Source: Maribacter algarum (ex Zhang et al. 2020) (GTDB taxonomy: Bacteria; Bacteroidota; Bacteroidia; Flavobacteriales; Flavobacteriaceae). From it: a stretch of DNA of 64,000 nt. Location: assembly GCF_005885635.1 (NCBI RefSeq), contig NZ_VATY01000007.1, forward strand, positions 1-64,000, given 5' to 3'. Positions 5,602 to 13,978 of this stretch are shown piece after piece. Each line of letters opens with the position of its first letter. The first letter of the stretch is position 1. The translations under genes were made by a program, and so were the position numbers. Under the pieces are notes generated by a model. The model made no database searches. It saw only the letters and a list, made by a program, of their open reading frames with translations, and was not told where the DNA came from.

Positions 5602-6525
5602 TTATACTATCAAATTTGCTTTTTCTTTAGCTATACTAATCTCAGCAATACTTCCTGAATTAAAATTCAAAAAATCAGATTCAATTCCATCACTAAAAAT
5701 TACTCCTTTGGTGGGCATTTTGGACTCGATTTTCAAAGTCTTACCTCTTGTAATGGTTCCATAACCTAAGCCTATCTGCGACATTTTACTGAGAAACGGC
5801 TCACGAACCACAAATAATAACTTATCATCTTCCCAATCCACTCCAGAATCAAATTCTCTCTTCTGATTATAAAAATAGCTGTTAATATTATTGGTCATGT
5901 TAAAAACAGAACTGATCCATCCGGTGGAGCCAGCGCCTGTTGACACTAAAACACCACTGGAAGATTGGCTTTCTCTTTTTCCTCCAAATTCAAGACTATA
6001 TCGTGAAGATACATGTGAAGCAGCCCCAATATAAAAATCGTTAAATGCTAAAAGAGATTGTCCGTCATTCATTGTTGCCTTTGCCATGGTTACCATTTTC
6101 GATGTATGATTTCCATGAACAAAATTCTTTATTGCTGTTAGAAAAGTCTCTGGGTTATGAGGTAATAAAACCCCATCATAACGTTCTGCATCTGGGTTAA
6201 CGGCCACCATTGGTAAGCCATTTATATACTTGGCTGTATTGGCAACCAATCCGTCTTGTCCTATAACCACAATCAAATCTCCTTCGGCAAACATATAGGT
6301 GGGTAAAAAAGAACGAAACAATACTTTATGCTTAAATGATGTAGAAATTGCTTTTTCAACTTCACTCAGCGAGTTATAAAAAGTATCATGTTCCTTTTCG
6401 TAGAACCCAAAGTCTTCCCCTGAACGTTCTAAATAAAACTTGGCTTGAGCTTTTGAGTTGAAACGCTCGATGAGCTGCTCAAGCCTTGTTTTATCTCTGA
6501 TGACTATTACCTTATCTAGTTCCAT
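5602..6525 (-). CDS. NAD-kinase-like protein
   Basis: A 307-residue protein of the NAD kinase/diacylglycerol kinase-like fold. Evidence is the VNPDAERYDGVLLPHN block (NPD at about 110-112), and GVLVSTGAGSTGW at about 191-203, equivalent to the STPTGSTAY loop of NAD kinases. The glycine-rich GGDGT motif is altered to GQDGL (about 89-93), so ATP binding may differ or be lost. The first 80 residues have no clear match. It starts one base after the SPFH gene stop, indicating translational coupling. It could be an NADP-making enzyme, a relative acting on another nucleotide or a sensor; the family is fairly sure and the activity is not. Confidence 0.75.
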   Translation of the reverse strand: MELDKVIVIRDKTRLEQLIERFNSKAQAKFYLERSGEDFGFYEKEHDTFYNSLSEVEKAISTSFKHKVLFRSFLPTYMFAEGDLIVVIGQDGLVANTAKYINGLPMVAVNPDAERYDGVLLPHNPETFLTAIKNFVHGNHTSKMVTMAKATMNDGQSLLAFNDFYIGAASHVSSRYSLEFGGKRESQSSSGVLVSTGAGSTGWISSVFNMTNNINSYFYNQKREFDSGVDWEDDKLLFVVREPFLSKMSQIGLGYGTITRGKTLKIESKMPTKGVIFSDGIESDFLNFNSGSIAEISIAKEKANLIV

Positions 6526-6526
6526 C

Positions 6527-7543
6527 TTACTTATTCTTGGTGCTCATTATTGATTCCAACAACTCTGGCGAAATATTGAGGTTGCCAATTTTATCAGCAT
6601 TCTCAGCCAATTCTCTAAAGGCAAGTGCAATATGGTTTCTCGGGTCAACACCTTTTGAATTGATAGCCATGAGTGTTTTCCAATCCAATTCTTTATACGG
6701 ACGAAGATTGGCATGTAAAACATATTCTTTAACATCAGCTTCTTTCTTCTCGTTTTCCACCTTTATTTCGATTAACTTCTGTTTGCTATCTTCAAGTGAA
6801 ATGTTGGAAGCCATATCCATTTCTTTAAGCTTCTGCTCATTTTCTTGTTTCACCACTTCCGTTTCCATTTGCTTTTCAGCAATCTGTTTTTGTTTCTCCT
6901 CAATAGCAATTTCAGTATTCAATTCGGTTTCCTTAATAATACGCTCTTGTTCAACTGCGAAATTTCTTCGTTCATAGATGGCTTGATCAGCTTCTTTTTG
7001 AAGAGACTCACGCATTTGAGCTTCTAAAGCCCGAGCCATTTCAGGGTTAGGTGTTACTCCTAAAACATTCACACTCAATATTTCAAGTCCTAGCATATTC
7101 ACAGTTTTAGAATTTTGAACACTATCCAAAATCTGTGTTTCTATTTGCTGCAGTTGACGCAGTGCCTCTTTCAAGCTCAATTTTTGTATAACTCCAGCAC
7201 TAGCAGTTTGGGCTTCATTAATGATACGCTGTTGAATTTTTTCGTTATCATCTTTTACATAGTAACCTTTACTATCTACTGTGAAATCAAGAACTTCAGC
7301 CAGTTGCTTTGGGTCTTTTACCTTATAGGTTATTTGCCCTTGAATAGAAACTTCTTGGTAGTCTTTCGTTGTTTCGTTAAAAATGAACTGAAAATCTTTA
7401 CTCTCCATAGGAATGGAAACTATGGAAGAATTCGGAGCAAAGTAGAAAAAAGACAATCCCCTACCTTCATTCCTGATATTTCCATTTTTGAAATAGATAA
7501 CGTAATTCATTGAATCGAATTTGATATAGTTTATTCCGAACAT
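6527..7543 (-). CDS. SPFH domain protein with long coiled coil
   Basis: A 338-residue SPFH/Band-7 protein. The SPFH core covers about residues 1-165 with no N-terminal membrane helix. A highly charged region rich in E, K and Q (about 180-275) predicts a long coiled coil, as in flotillin-like proteins. The C-terminus (about 276-338) is mixed. It differs from the slipin at 1872, which lacks such a coiled coil and has three N-terminal repeats. It is the first gene of the operon, downstream of three NrtR-like operator sites. The likely role is an oligomeric scaffold for the NADAR/ARH enzymes; this is inferred. Confidence 0.8.
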   Translation of the reverse strand: MFGINYIKFDSMNYVIYFKNGNIRNEGRGLSFFYFAPNSSIVSIPMESKDFQFIFNETTKDYQEVSIQGQITYKVKDPKQLAEVLDFTVDSKGYYVKDDNEKIQQRIINEAQTASAGVIQKLSLKEALRQLQQIETQILDSVQNSKTVNMLGLEILSVNVLGVTPNPEMARALEAQMRESLQKEADQAIYERRNFAVEQERIIKETELNTEIAIEEKQKQIAEKQMETEVVKQENEQKLKEMDMASNISLEDSKQKLIEIKVENEKKEADVKEYVLHANLRPYKELDWKTLMAINSKGVDPRNHIALAFRELAENADKIGNLNISPELLESIMSTKNK

Positions 7544-7566
7544 AATATATAGTTTTAAAAAATTAA

Positions 7567-7587
7567 TTTGTGTATTTATTACGCAAA
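7567..7587. promoter_or_regulatory. NrtR-like operator 1 before SPFH operon
   Basis: An inverted repeat of TTTGTGTA, five bases and TACGCAAA, with one mismatched pair. It resembles the perfect GTGTATA-type palindrome upstream of the nrtR-like gene and lies 24 bases from the SPFH start, where it could block transcription. Confidence 0.6.
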
Positions 7588-7593
7588 TATAAA

Positions 7594-7614
7594 ATGTGTT
7601 TTTGAATCACGCAA
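7594..7614. promoter_or_regulatory. NrtR-like operator 2 (weak)
   Basis: ATGTGT at 7594-7599 and ACGCAA at 7609-7614 repeat the half-sites of the neighbouring operators at a spacing of about 26-28 bases. The symmetry is poorer than in the other two. Confidence 0.35.
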
Positions 7615-7619
7615 GATAT

Positions 7620-7640
7620 TTTGTGTTTTTTTTACGCAAA
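7620..7640. promoter_or_regulatory. NrtR-like operator 3 before SPFH operon
   Basis: TTTGTGTT, five T's and TACGCAAA form the third copy of the same inverted repeat, 53 bases from the first. It sits just after the regulator's own stop codon. Confidence 0.5.
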
Positions 7641-7666
7641 TTAAAATTCAAAGCTTGTAGATAAGG

Positions 7667-8341
7667 CTATATTTCGAAGATGATACCTTCCATTTTTAGT
7701 TGGAAATAGCGTTTCTTATTAAAGCTAAAAAGGCTGGCAGGCCTACCTCTGCCTATAGAAACCTTCTCGTCTAATTCATCTAAAACTTTCAGGCTAGTAA
7801 TTTTCTTTTTGAAATTTCTTCTATCAATTTCACGATCCAGCAGGGTGGTGTAAAGCTTTTCTAAATCGGAAAAAGGGAACTTTTTATCGAGTAACTCAAA
7901 TCCGATAGGCTCATATGTAATCTTTCCTTGTAGTCTTTCAATGGCAATTTTTAAGATTTTTTTGTGGTCAAATGCTAACTTAGGCAACCGTTTAATATCG
8001 AACCATTCTGCTTTCTTTGCATCAGTAGACGCGGTCAACTTGAAGGCATTTGGTTTGACCAATCCGAAGTAGGCCACTGAGACCACCCTACCCCTCGGGT
8101 CTCGTCCTAAATCTCCAAAGGTGTACAATTGTTCCAAGTAGTTAATTTTAGCTCCCGTCTCTTCGGACAATTCTCTTTGAACCGCTTGTTCCAAATTTTC
8201 ATTTTCCAATACAAAGCCTCCTGGCAGTGCCCAACCATCTTTAAAGGGTTCGTATTTACGTTTGACCAGAAGTACAGATATATTCCCAGAATCATAACCA
8301 AATACTACTGCGTCGACGGTAAGTTGAATTTTGTTTTTCAT
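7667..8341 (-). CDS. nrtR: NrtR-type Nudix-domain transcriptional regulator
   Basis: I use the ATG at 8341 (protein starts MKNKIQLTV, 224 residues); the open frame runs 27 codons further but through the operator. The N-terminal Nudix domain has a complete box, G-x5-E-x7-RELSEETGA, so hydrolase activity is possible. The C-terminal half (PIGFELLDKKFPFSDLEKLY through GRGRPASLFSF) matches the winged-helix region of NrtR regulators, which repress NAD-related genes and respond to ADP-ribose or related nucleotides. It is followed by the SPFH/NADAR operon on the same strand with operator-like palindromes between. A near-perfect palindrome overlaps its own promoter, suggesting autoregulation. Confidence 0.85.
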   Translation of the reverse strand: MKNKIQLTVDAVVFGYDSGNISVLLVKRKYEPFKDGWALPGGFVLENENLEQAVQRELSEETGAKINYLEQLYTFGDLGRDPRGRVVSVAYFGLVKPNAFKLTASTDAKKAEWFDIKRLPKLAFDHKKILKIAIERLQGKITYEPIGFELLDKKFPFSDLEKLYTTLLDREIDRRNFKKKITSLKVLDELDEKVSIGRGRPASLFSFNKKRYFQLKMEGIIFEI

Positions 8342-8345
8342 TATA

Positions 8346-8362
8346 TGTGTATAATATACACA
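8346..8362. promoter_or_regulatory. Palindromic NrtR-like operator of the regulator gene
   Basis: TGTGTATA-A-TATACACA is a 17-base palindrome, perfect apart from its central base, ending five bases from the ATG of the Nudix regulator. The same half-site GTGTA recurs before the SPFH operon. NrtR operators are known to be A/T-rich palindromes of this kind. Confidence 0.75.
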
Positions 8363-8408
8363 AATATAGCTAAGATTGTATTTAATTCTGCTAGATACTT
8401 TAAAACAA

Positions 8409-8439
8409 AAAAGCCAGTTCAAAAAATGAACTGGCTTTT
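8409..8439. terminator. Bidirectional terminator
   Basis: A 13-bp perfect stem (8409-8421 with 8427-8439), AAAAGCCAGTTCA and its complement around five A's, with T's on both outer arms. It separates the NAD/ADP-ribose region from the island and directly abuts the 13-bp direct repeat at 8440. Confidence 0.8.
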
Positions 8440-8452
8440 GTCGGGGTGGCAG
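8440..8452. repeat. Left 13-bp direct repeat, candidate attachment site
   Basis: GTCGGGGTGGCAG occurs here and again at 32102-32114 near the integrase. In antisense it reads like the 3' end of a tRNA (CTGCCACCCCGAC), a common integration target. No full tRNA remains here. Confidence 0.5.
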
Positions 8453-8744
8453 ACTTAAAATAACTCATATACCACTTTGACTTTCAATACTTTACCTCGC
8501 TAATTTAAAGCTATACACCGTATTGCAATTTTTAACCTATATAGACACAAATGATGTAATTCCTTATTAGCTAAAAGTAAGAAAATATTTTCTTGAAATC
8601 AATAATTGCCAATTGGCTATAATATCATTTGATATTATCATATTATGCTAATTTTAGAGTACAAAAAAAATCGAATTTATAAGGATTCAATTTTTATCTT
8701 AGTATAACTAGTAACCACCCAGTCAATCACTGCGTTTTTAAAAA
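8453..8744. other. Intergenic region without recognised features
   Basis: An AT-rich stretch before the TolB/TPR/AraC gene. I see no gene, strong hairpin or repeat. It presumably holds the promoter of the downstream gene. Confidence 0.4.
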
Positions 8745-10559
8745 TTGAATTTATCGAGTTCTAATATAGCATCCATAGACAAATCCATTGCCGTATTACC
8801 TTTTGTGAATATGAGCAATAGCATTGATAATGAATATTTTTGTGACGGTCTTACAGAGGAAATTATCAATGCGCTGGCAAAAGTTAAAGAGTTGTCAGTT
8901 ACCTCAAGAACCTCTTCATTTTACTTTAAAAACAAAAAAGTAACCTCAAAAGAAATAAGAGAGCAACTAGGGGTATCTGTTTTTATTGAAGGAAGTATCA
9001 GAGTATCGAAAGATACAATGAGAATTACGGTTCAGATGATAGACGCTCTTAATGATTTCCATTTTTGGTCAGAAACCTTTGACAGAAACCCAGAAGATGT
9101 TTTTGCTATTCAAGACGAAGTAAGTCTATTTATTGCCGAAAAGTTACGTGAACATATAGGTCATATTGAGATTGAAGACAAATTAGTTGAGCCCATTGAT
9201 GTGCCAATCCATATTTATAGAGAATATCTAAAAGGAAGATATTATTTAATGAAAATGGGGTATGAAAACACGGTTAAAGCAATTTCAATTTTTGAAAGTA
9301 TTATCCAAAAAGCACCAAACTTTCCGAATGCATATATAGACATAAATCACGGCTATACCTATATGGGAGCTATGGGACTGATGCCTGCTTTTGAAGGCTT
9401 TCAAAAAGCACAACCTTTTCTTAAAAAAGGGTTAGAACTTAATCCAAACCTTTATCGTACGCAATTAAATTTATCTTGGATAGAATGTTGGCAAAATTGG
9501 AATTTAAAGAAAGCCTATTTGCACGCAAACAAAGCATTAGAAATTCAACCTGCCGATGAGATTTATCTTACTATTTCTAATTATTTAACGGTAGAGGGCA
9601 AATTAAATTCTGCTCATAATTATATTGATAAGGCCATAGAACTCGACCCTTTCTCCCCAATGAACATTCATTACAAGGGCTTTTTATTATACCTACAAGA
9701 GGATTACAACGAGGCACTGCCATACTTTCAAAAAGCGTTAGCGCTAAATCCCATTTTGCCATTTCCACCATTGTATATTGGAGAATGCCTTTTATTTTCA
9801 GATAAAAATCAGGAGGCATTAAATTATTATAAAGGGCTAAATGGTGTCTCCATAAACGATTTAACGCAATTAGGCGGCATCACTATGTGCTATGCAAAAA
9901 TGGGTGACATTGAAAAATGTAATGAAAAGATTCGTGAGCTAGAATCTTACTTAACATCTGAAAAGATGGATAAAGCCTTCAATTTTTTAATTTTGGTAAA
10001 TGTTTTATTAGAGAATTATGACAAGGCTTTAGAATGTATAGAGAAAGCTTTTGAAAATCATCTACCTCTAATTTTATTATTGAATACTGAACCTATTTTA
10101 AAGCCAATAAGAAATCTTGAGAGGTTTAAAAAATTAATGGTTCAGGCTATACCAGATAATAATAACTACAAATCACAAAAAAAATATAAGCAAATCTTAT
10201 TGAGTGATGATGAAATTGAAACACACGGCAGTGCGTTGAAGAAAATAATGAAAGAACATAAGTTGTACTTAAATCCAGATGTATCTTTAAAAGATTTAGC
10301 TTCTTATCTAGAACTTCCGACTAACTATGTCTCACAACTTTTAAGTCTGGGTTTTCAAAAAAACTTCTCTGAGTTTATCAATACGTATCGAGTTGAAGAA
10401 TTTAAACAGCGTGTCATATTAGAGGAAAATAAAGGTTTAACCATTATGGCGGTAGCTTACGATAGTGGTTTCAATTCTAAAACAGTCTTTAATACGTTTT
10501 TCAAAAAGATTGAGGGTACTACACCCAATTCTTATCTAAGAATGAATAGAAGGAATTAG
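8745..10559 (+). CDS. Regulator fusing TolB-like, TPR and AraC-type domains
   Basis: A 604-residue soluble protein. Residues about 12-125 match the TolB-N-like domain often seen with adenylate cyclase or CadC regulators (SIAVLPFVNMSNSIDNEYFCDGL and following). About 150-440 hold TPR repeats, for example YNEALPYFQKALALNP. The C-terminus (about 500-604) is an AraC-type double helix-turn-helix with LKDLASYLELPTNYVSQLL and ITIMAVAYDSGF-like elements. The start appears to be TTG, because the first ATG would cut into the TolB-like domain. It is probably a DNA-binding regulator sensing a ligand or partner through the TPRs. Targets may be the neighbouring cargo genes. No membrane helix is present. 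Confidence 0.8.
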   Translation: MNLSSSNIASIDKSIAVLPFVNMSNSIDNEYFCDGLTEEIINALAKVKELSVTSRTSSFYFKNKKVTSKEIREQLGVSVFIEGSIRVSKDTMRITVQMIDALNDFHFWSETFDRNPEDVFAIQDEVSLFIAEKLREHIGHIEIEDKLVEPIDVPIHIYREYLKGRYYLMKMGYENTVKAISIFESIIQKAPNFPNAYIDINHGYTYMGAMGLMPAFEGFQKAQPFLKKGLELNPNLYRTQLNLSWIECWQNWNLKKAYLHANKALEIQPADEIYLTISNYLTVEGKLNSAHNYIDKAIELDPFSPMNIHYKGFLLYLQEDYNEALPYFQKALALNPILPFPPLYIGECLLFSDKNQEALNYYKGLNGVSINDLTQLGGITMCYAKMGDIEKCNEKIRELESYLTSEKMDKAFNFLILVNVLLENYDKALECIEKAFENHLPLILLLNTEPILKPIRNLERFKKLMVQAIPDNNNYKSQKKYKQILLSDDEIETHGSALKKIMKEHKLYLNPDVSLKDLASYLELPTNYVSQLLSLGFQKNFSEFINTYRVEEFKQRVILEENKGLTIMAVAYDSGFNSKTVFNTFFKKIEGTTPNSYLRMNRRN

Positions 10560-10637
10560 TTCCGTTTTCTAAACACGAACTTTTTTCGACTAATCCTACT
10601 GTAGATTTGTCTCATATTAATCGTAAAACGAAAAATT

Positions 10638-10805
10638 ATGAGAAAGACTAGAAAAATTATACCAGGAGCACGATTGGCATTTGGTATTATCTTAGGTTGT
10701 ATAGTTGGCTATTTAACTTCAAATACAAAAGTGTGGTTTATTTTGGGTATCGCTATTGGTGCTGCCTTAGAGTACGGCAACAAAAAAGCAACAACCAAAC
10801 AATAG
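10638..10805 (+). CDS. Small glycine-rich two-helix membrane protein
   Basis: A 55-residue protein starting MRKTRKIIPGARLAFGIILG and ending KKATTKQ. Two hydrophobic, glycine-spaced segments are separated by a short loop (GYLTSNTKVW), with positive ends. A similar 46-residue protein is encoded at 25462-25602. The function is unknown. It follows the TolB/TPR/AraC gene by 78 bases. Confidence 0.6.
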   Translation: MRKTRKIIPGARLAFGIILGCIVGYLTSNTKVWFILGIAIGAALEYGNKKATTKQ

Positions 10806-10986
10806 ATAAAGTGAGCTAGTTATTTCAGTTGCAGAAAAACAATCTAATTTCAAACAATCATAATCTAGGCTACACTCCATCTTAATAATAGAGTAATGTC
10901 CTAAGGAATCGAAAATAAAAACTAATCGTTAATCAATATTAATTCTTTAAAAAAAAAGAAATTTAATAAAGTGTAGGCTTCCCCTA

Positions 10987-12087
10987 TTATGATAAATAAT
11001 GAACTGCACATACCTGAATCGACTTTGTTTTACCTTTCAGGATTTTAGTTCCTAAATTTTCCAAACTATAATCTTCCGAAGTTTCCAGCTTTCGCGAAAG
11101 CGGTTCAGAAATTAAGATATCTTCTTTTAATTCCGTAGTTAATCCTAGAATCCTTGCTGTGGTATTGAGCACATCGCCCGTAAAGAAAATGTCTTTTTTT
11201 AATGCGCCTATTTCACCTGTGGTGACTTCGCCGAAGTGCATAGCTGCTTTGAAATTTGGAATAGTGTTATACTTCTTTTCAAAATTCTGTGTTTGTTTTT
11301 CTAAAGCAGTTTTCATTTCAAAAAAACATTGAATACATCGGTTTTGTTTTAATCCGTCATCCAAATTCCAAGTGATAACAATCTCATCACCCACATATTG
11401 ATAGACTTCCCCGTAATTCTTGATGATAGCATCAGAAAAACTTCGGTAATAGTCTTTGAGTAATTTGAAGTAGTTTTTATGACCTAGTTTTTCAGCAATA
11501 GTGGTACTGTCCTTCATATCTACAAACATAAAGATGCGGTTTTCATCTACAGGTTTATGGTAGCGGCCTGTAAAGAAATTATATAAGATGTTTTGACCTA
11601 GATTCTCGCTTACTTCGGCATAAATTAATGAGACTAATAGTGAAAATAACAATTGCACCCAAGTGCTTACGTGCGTTATGCTAGTAAAGAATTGGACATA
11701 CTGATTCCAGACGGATTTACTGAAGACAGATTCTTTAGATACAATGCTGGCTGCTATCAAGTAAAGTATAAAAACCAGAATAAAAAGTACTGTTGTGTAC
11801 AGTAGAAACTTACCTATAATTTTTTTTGGAAAGCTTTGATTGTCAAAAAGCTTATTGACTGCAAATACCTCAATCGCACCGACTAAGCAGCCCACTATAA
11901 AAACACTTACAGAGGAAAACACAAAAATGGTTGGTGTAATGGGTATCACCCATTCATCCACTTGTGATTGGTCTGCCAACACAGCATAGTCTGACCATAA
12001 CAATAGTAATGAAATAGCAAGCCAAATGATTCCGAAAGGAAGTATGCGTTTAAGATAGTATTTGTTTTTGGCTGAAAGTGACATCAT
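10987..12087 (-). CDS. Membrane adenylate/guanylate cyclase, class III
   Basis: I choose the ATG at 12087 (366 residues); the frame extends seven codons further to a TTG. Four or five membrane helices occupy about residues 14-165. The C-terminal class III cyclase domain follows, with the first metal-binding Asp in FMFVDMKDST (about 190), the second in VGDEIVITW (about 234) and the transition-state Asn and Arg in FTGDVLNTTARI. All key residues seem present, so it should make cAMP or cGMP. It reads toward the TolB/TPR/AraC gene. A Crp-type regulator lies at 20497 in the same island and could be a receptor; this is only a suggestion. Confidence 0.88.
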   Translation of the reverse strand: MMSLSAKNKYYLKRILPFGIIWLAISLLLLWSDYAVLADQSQVDEWVIPITPTIFVFSSVSVFIVGCLVGAIEVFAVNKLFDNQSFPKKIIGKFLLYTTVLFILVFILYLIAASIVSKESVFSKSVWNQYVQFFTSITHVSTWVQLLFSLLVSLIYAEVSENLGQNILYNFFTGRYHKPVDENRIFMFVDMKDSTTIAEKLGHKNYFKLLKDYYRSFSDAIIKNYGEVYQYVGDEIVITWNLDDGLKQNRCIQCFFEMKTALEKQTQNFEKKYNTIPNFKAAMHFGEVTTGEIGALKKDIFFTGDVLNTTARILGLTTELKEDILISEPLSRKLETSEDYSLENLGTKILKGKTKSIQVCAVHYLS

Positions 12088-12257
12088 TACAAAGTTCGTA
12101 GAATTCAAACCACAATTCCAAAATCAAGGGTCTAAAAAAGTTTTAATGCTCATCATATAGGTTCTGATTTTCATTTCAGAACAATTGTCTTTTTTTTTAA
12201 AATCATCTTTGTACCATCAAATTACAAGAGTTTATTCATCAATCAAATCGATACAGT

Positions 12258-12548
12258 ATGAAAACAGATTTTTATTTACTTGCTACCTACGTGCAAGAGC
12301 TACAACTCTTAGCAATACAACCGCATTTAGACGCCATCGTAGGAAAAGGACAATGGAATTTTGACCTTGAGGATTGTGACAAGGTATTGCGATTGCATTG
12401 CAACTACTGCACAAAAGAAAAGGTGATTCGTTTTCTTGACCGAAACGAACTTTTTGACAAAGAGCTTCACTATTTAGAAAGTGAGCAATATGCATATATC
12501 GGTAAAGTAAGACCGTTATCGGTTTACAATATTCCCATAAACGCTTAA
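12258..12548 (+). CDS. Conserved hypothetical protein, paralogue of 23784-24104
   Basis: A 96-residue soluble protein without a recognised domain. It is about three quarters identical to the protein at 23784-24104, sharing MKTDFYLLATYVQ, GQWNFDLED, KVLRLH and TKEKVIRFL. The short beta-alpha pattern is reminiscent of small ferredoxin-like folds, but I cannot assign one. It precedes an NAD(P)-dependent oxidoreductase by 11 bases, and the paralogue also lies before an NAD(P)-binding protein. Confidence 0.65.
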   Translation: MKTDFYLLATYVQELQLLAIQPHLDAIVGKGQWNFDLEDCDKVLRLHCNYCTKEKVIRFLDRNELFDKELHYLESEQYAYIGKVRPLSVYNIPINA

Positions 12549-12559
12549 ACCTATCAAAA

Positions 12560-13480
12560 ATGAAAGCAGTAGTTTATTCTAAATATGGCGCGCCAGAAGT
12601 CCTACAACTTAAGGAACTTGAAAAACCTGTGCCTAAATCCAATGAGATTTTGATAAAAGTGTTTGCAACCTCTGTAACATCTGGTGACGTTCGCTTGCGA
12701 GCTTCAGATTTTCCACCACTATTTTGGTTACCGGCACGATTGATTTTCGGATTGTTCCGTCCCAAAAAGCAAATCTTAGGTCACGAATGGTCTGGAGTCA
12801 TTGAGCAATTGGGTAGCAAGGCATCAAAGTTTAAGGTTGGCGATGAAGTGTTTGGCACCACCACTATGTTGAGGACAGGAGCCTATGCCGAATATATGTG
12901 TATTCCTGAACATTGGAGTCAAGGAGTTGTTATCAAAAAATCAAAACAGCTTTCTCACAAAGAAGCTGCGGTATTACCCATTGGTTGTATGACGGCGCTG
13001 TTTCTACTTCAAAAAGCAAATATTCAAAGAGACCAAAAAGTACTCATTTATGGTGCTTCGGGCAGTGTGGGAAGCTATGCAGTACAAATTGCTAACTATT
13101 TTGGAACACGTGTTACAGGGGTCTGTAGCACTCGGAATATCGAAATGGTTGAACAATTGGGCGCAGAAACCGTAATCGATTACAAAAAACAGGACTATAC
13201 TCAATCACCAGAGCGCTACGATATTGTATTTGATGCCGTAGGTAAAACTTCGAAGTCGGCTGCTAAAAAGATACTCAAGGACAACGGGAAATTCGTTACT
13301 ACAAAAATGCTAACAAAAGAAAGTACAGAACTGCTTTTACAAGCCCGTCAATTGGCAGAAACAGAAAAAGTAAAACCATTTATAGATAAAGAATACAACC
13401 TAAAAAATATAGTTGAAATACACCGATATGTAGATTCTGGCAGAAAACGAGGAAATGTATCCGTGGTCATGAATCATTAA
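12560..13480 (+). CDS. NAD(P)-dependent alcohol dehydrogenase (MDR, quinone-oxidoreductase type)
   Basis: A 306-residue medium-chain dehydrogenase/reductase. The N-terminus MKAVVYSKYGAPEVLQL is typical, GHEWSGVIEQLG is the conserved catalytic-domain strand, and YGASGSVGSYAVQIA (about 155-170) is the nucleotide-binding Rossmann loop, followed by the GAETVIDYKKQDY segment. The zinc ligands of alcohol dehydrogenases are not evident, which fits a quinone or enone reductase. The substrate is unknown. It is probably co-transcribed with the small protein before it and the DoxX-like gene after it. Confidence 0.88.
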   Translation: MKAVVYSKYGAPEVLQLKELEKPVPKSNEILIKVFATSVTSGDVRLRASDFPPLFWLPARLIFGLFRPKKQILGHEWSGVIEQLGSKASKFKVGDEVFGTTTMLRTGAYAEYMCIPEHWSQGVVIKKSKQLSHKEAAVLPIGCMTALFLLQKANIQRDQKVLIYGASGSVGSYAVQIANYFGTRVTGVCSTRNIEMVEQLGAETVIDYKKQDYTQSPERYDIVFDAVGKTSKSAAKKILKDNGKFVTTKMLTKESTELLLQARQLAETEKVKPFIDKEYNLKNIVEIHRYVDSGRKRGNVSVVMNH

Positions 13481-13501
13481 AATATCTAAATCAAGAGAAT
13501 T

Positions 13502-13954
13502 ATGAAACCACTCATTGTACTTATTGTAAGTTTTGCTATCTCAATTTTGGCTATCAAAATCATCAAAAAAGAATATGATTTTACTTTGTCTGCAAGAATA
13601 GCGATGGCCATAATGCTCGTTTTCACAGCCATTGGACACTTTGTATTCACCAAGGGAATGAAAATGATGATACCCGATTTTATTCCTTTTAAGGAGAGCT
13701 GTGTTCACTTTACAGGAATATTTGAAATCATTATGGCTGTTGGTCTTCTTATTCCAAAGTATCAGTCATTATCTGGTTGGGCACTCATCATTTTTCTATT
13801 ACTGATGTTACCTGCCAATATTTATGCATCAGTACATCAAATAAATTATCAAACAGGAACATTCGACGGACACGGTCTTGTTTATTTGTGGTTTAGAATT
13901 CCATTGCAATTACTTTTTATAACTTGGACGTATATCAGTACCATCCGAATGTAG
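13502..13954 (+). CDS. DoxX-like membrane protein
   Basis: A 150-residue protein with four hydrophobic helices and the pattern HFVFTKGMKMMIPDFIPF and FTGIFEIIMAVGLLIPKY, as in DoxX-like/DUF4267-type membrane proteins. Members are linked to redox stress or quinone-related functions without a defined reaction. It starts 21 bases after the dehydrogenase. A DoxX family relative occurs at 21801-22256. Confidence 0.7.
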   Translation: MKPLIVLIVSFAISILAIKIIKKEYDFTLSARIAMAIMLVFTAIGHFVFTKGMKMMIPDFIPFKESCVHFTGIFEIIMAVGLLIPKYQSLSGWALIIFLLLMLPANIYASVHQINYQTGTFDGHGLVYLWFRIPLQLLFITWTYISTIRM

Positions 13955-13978
13955 TTTCAATACAAAGCGACACTAATT

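Noticed and set aside
6537-7513. Plus-strand frames of 146 and 132 codons opposite the SPFH gene
   Set aside because: They are antisense shadows, rich in S, F and L, of the charged coiled-coil gene.
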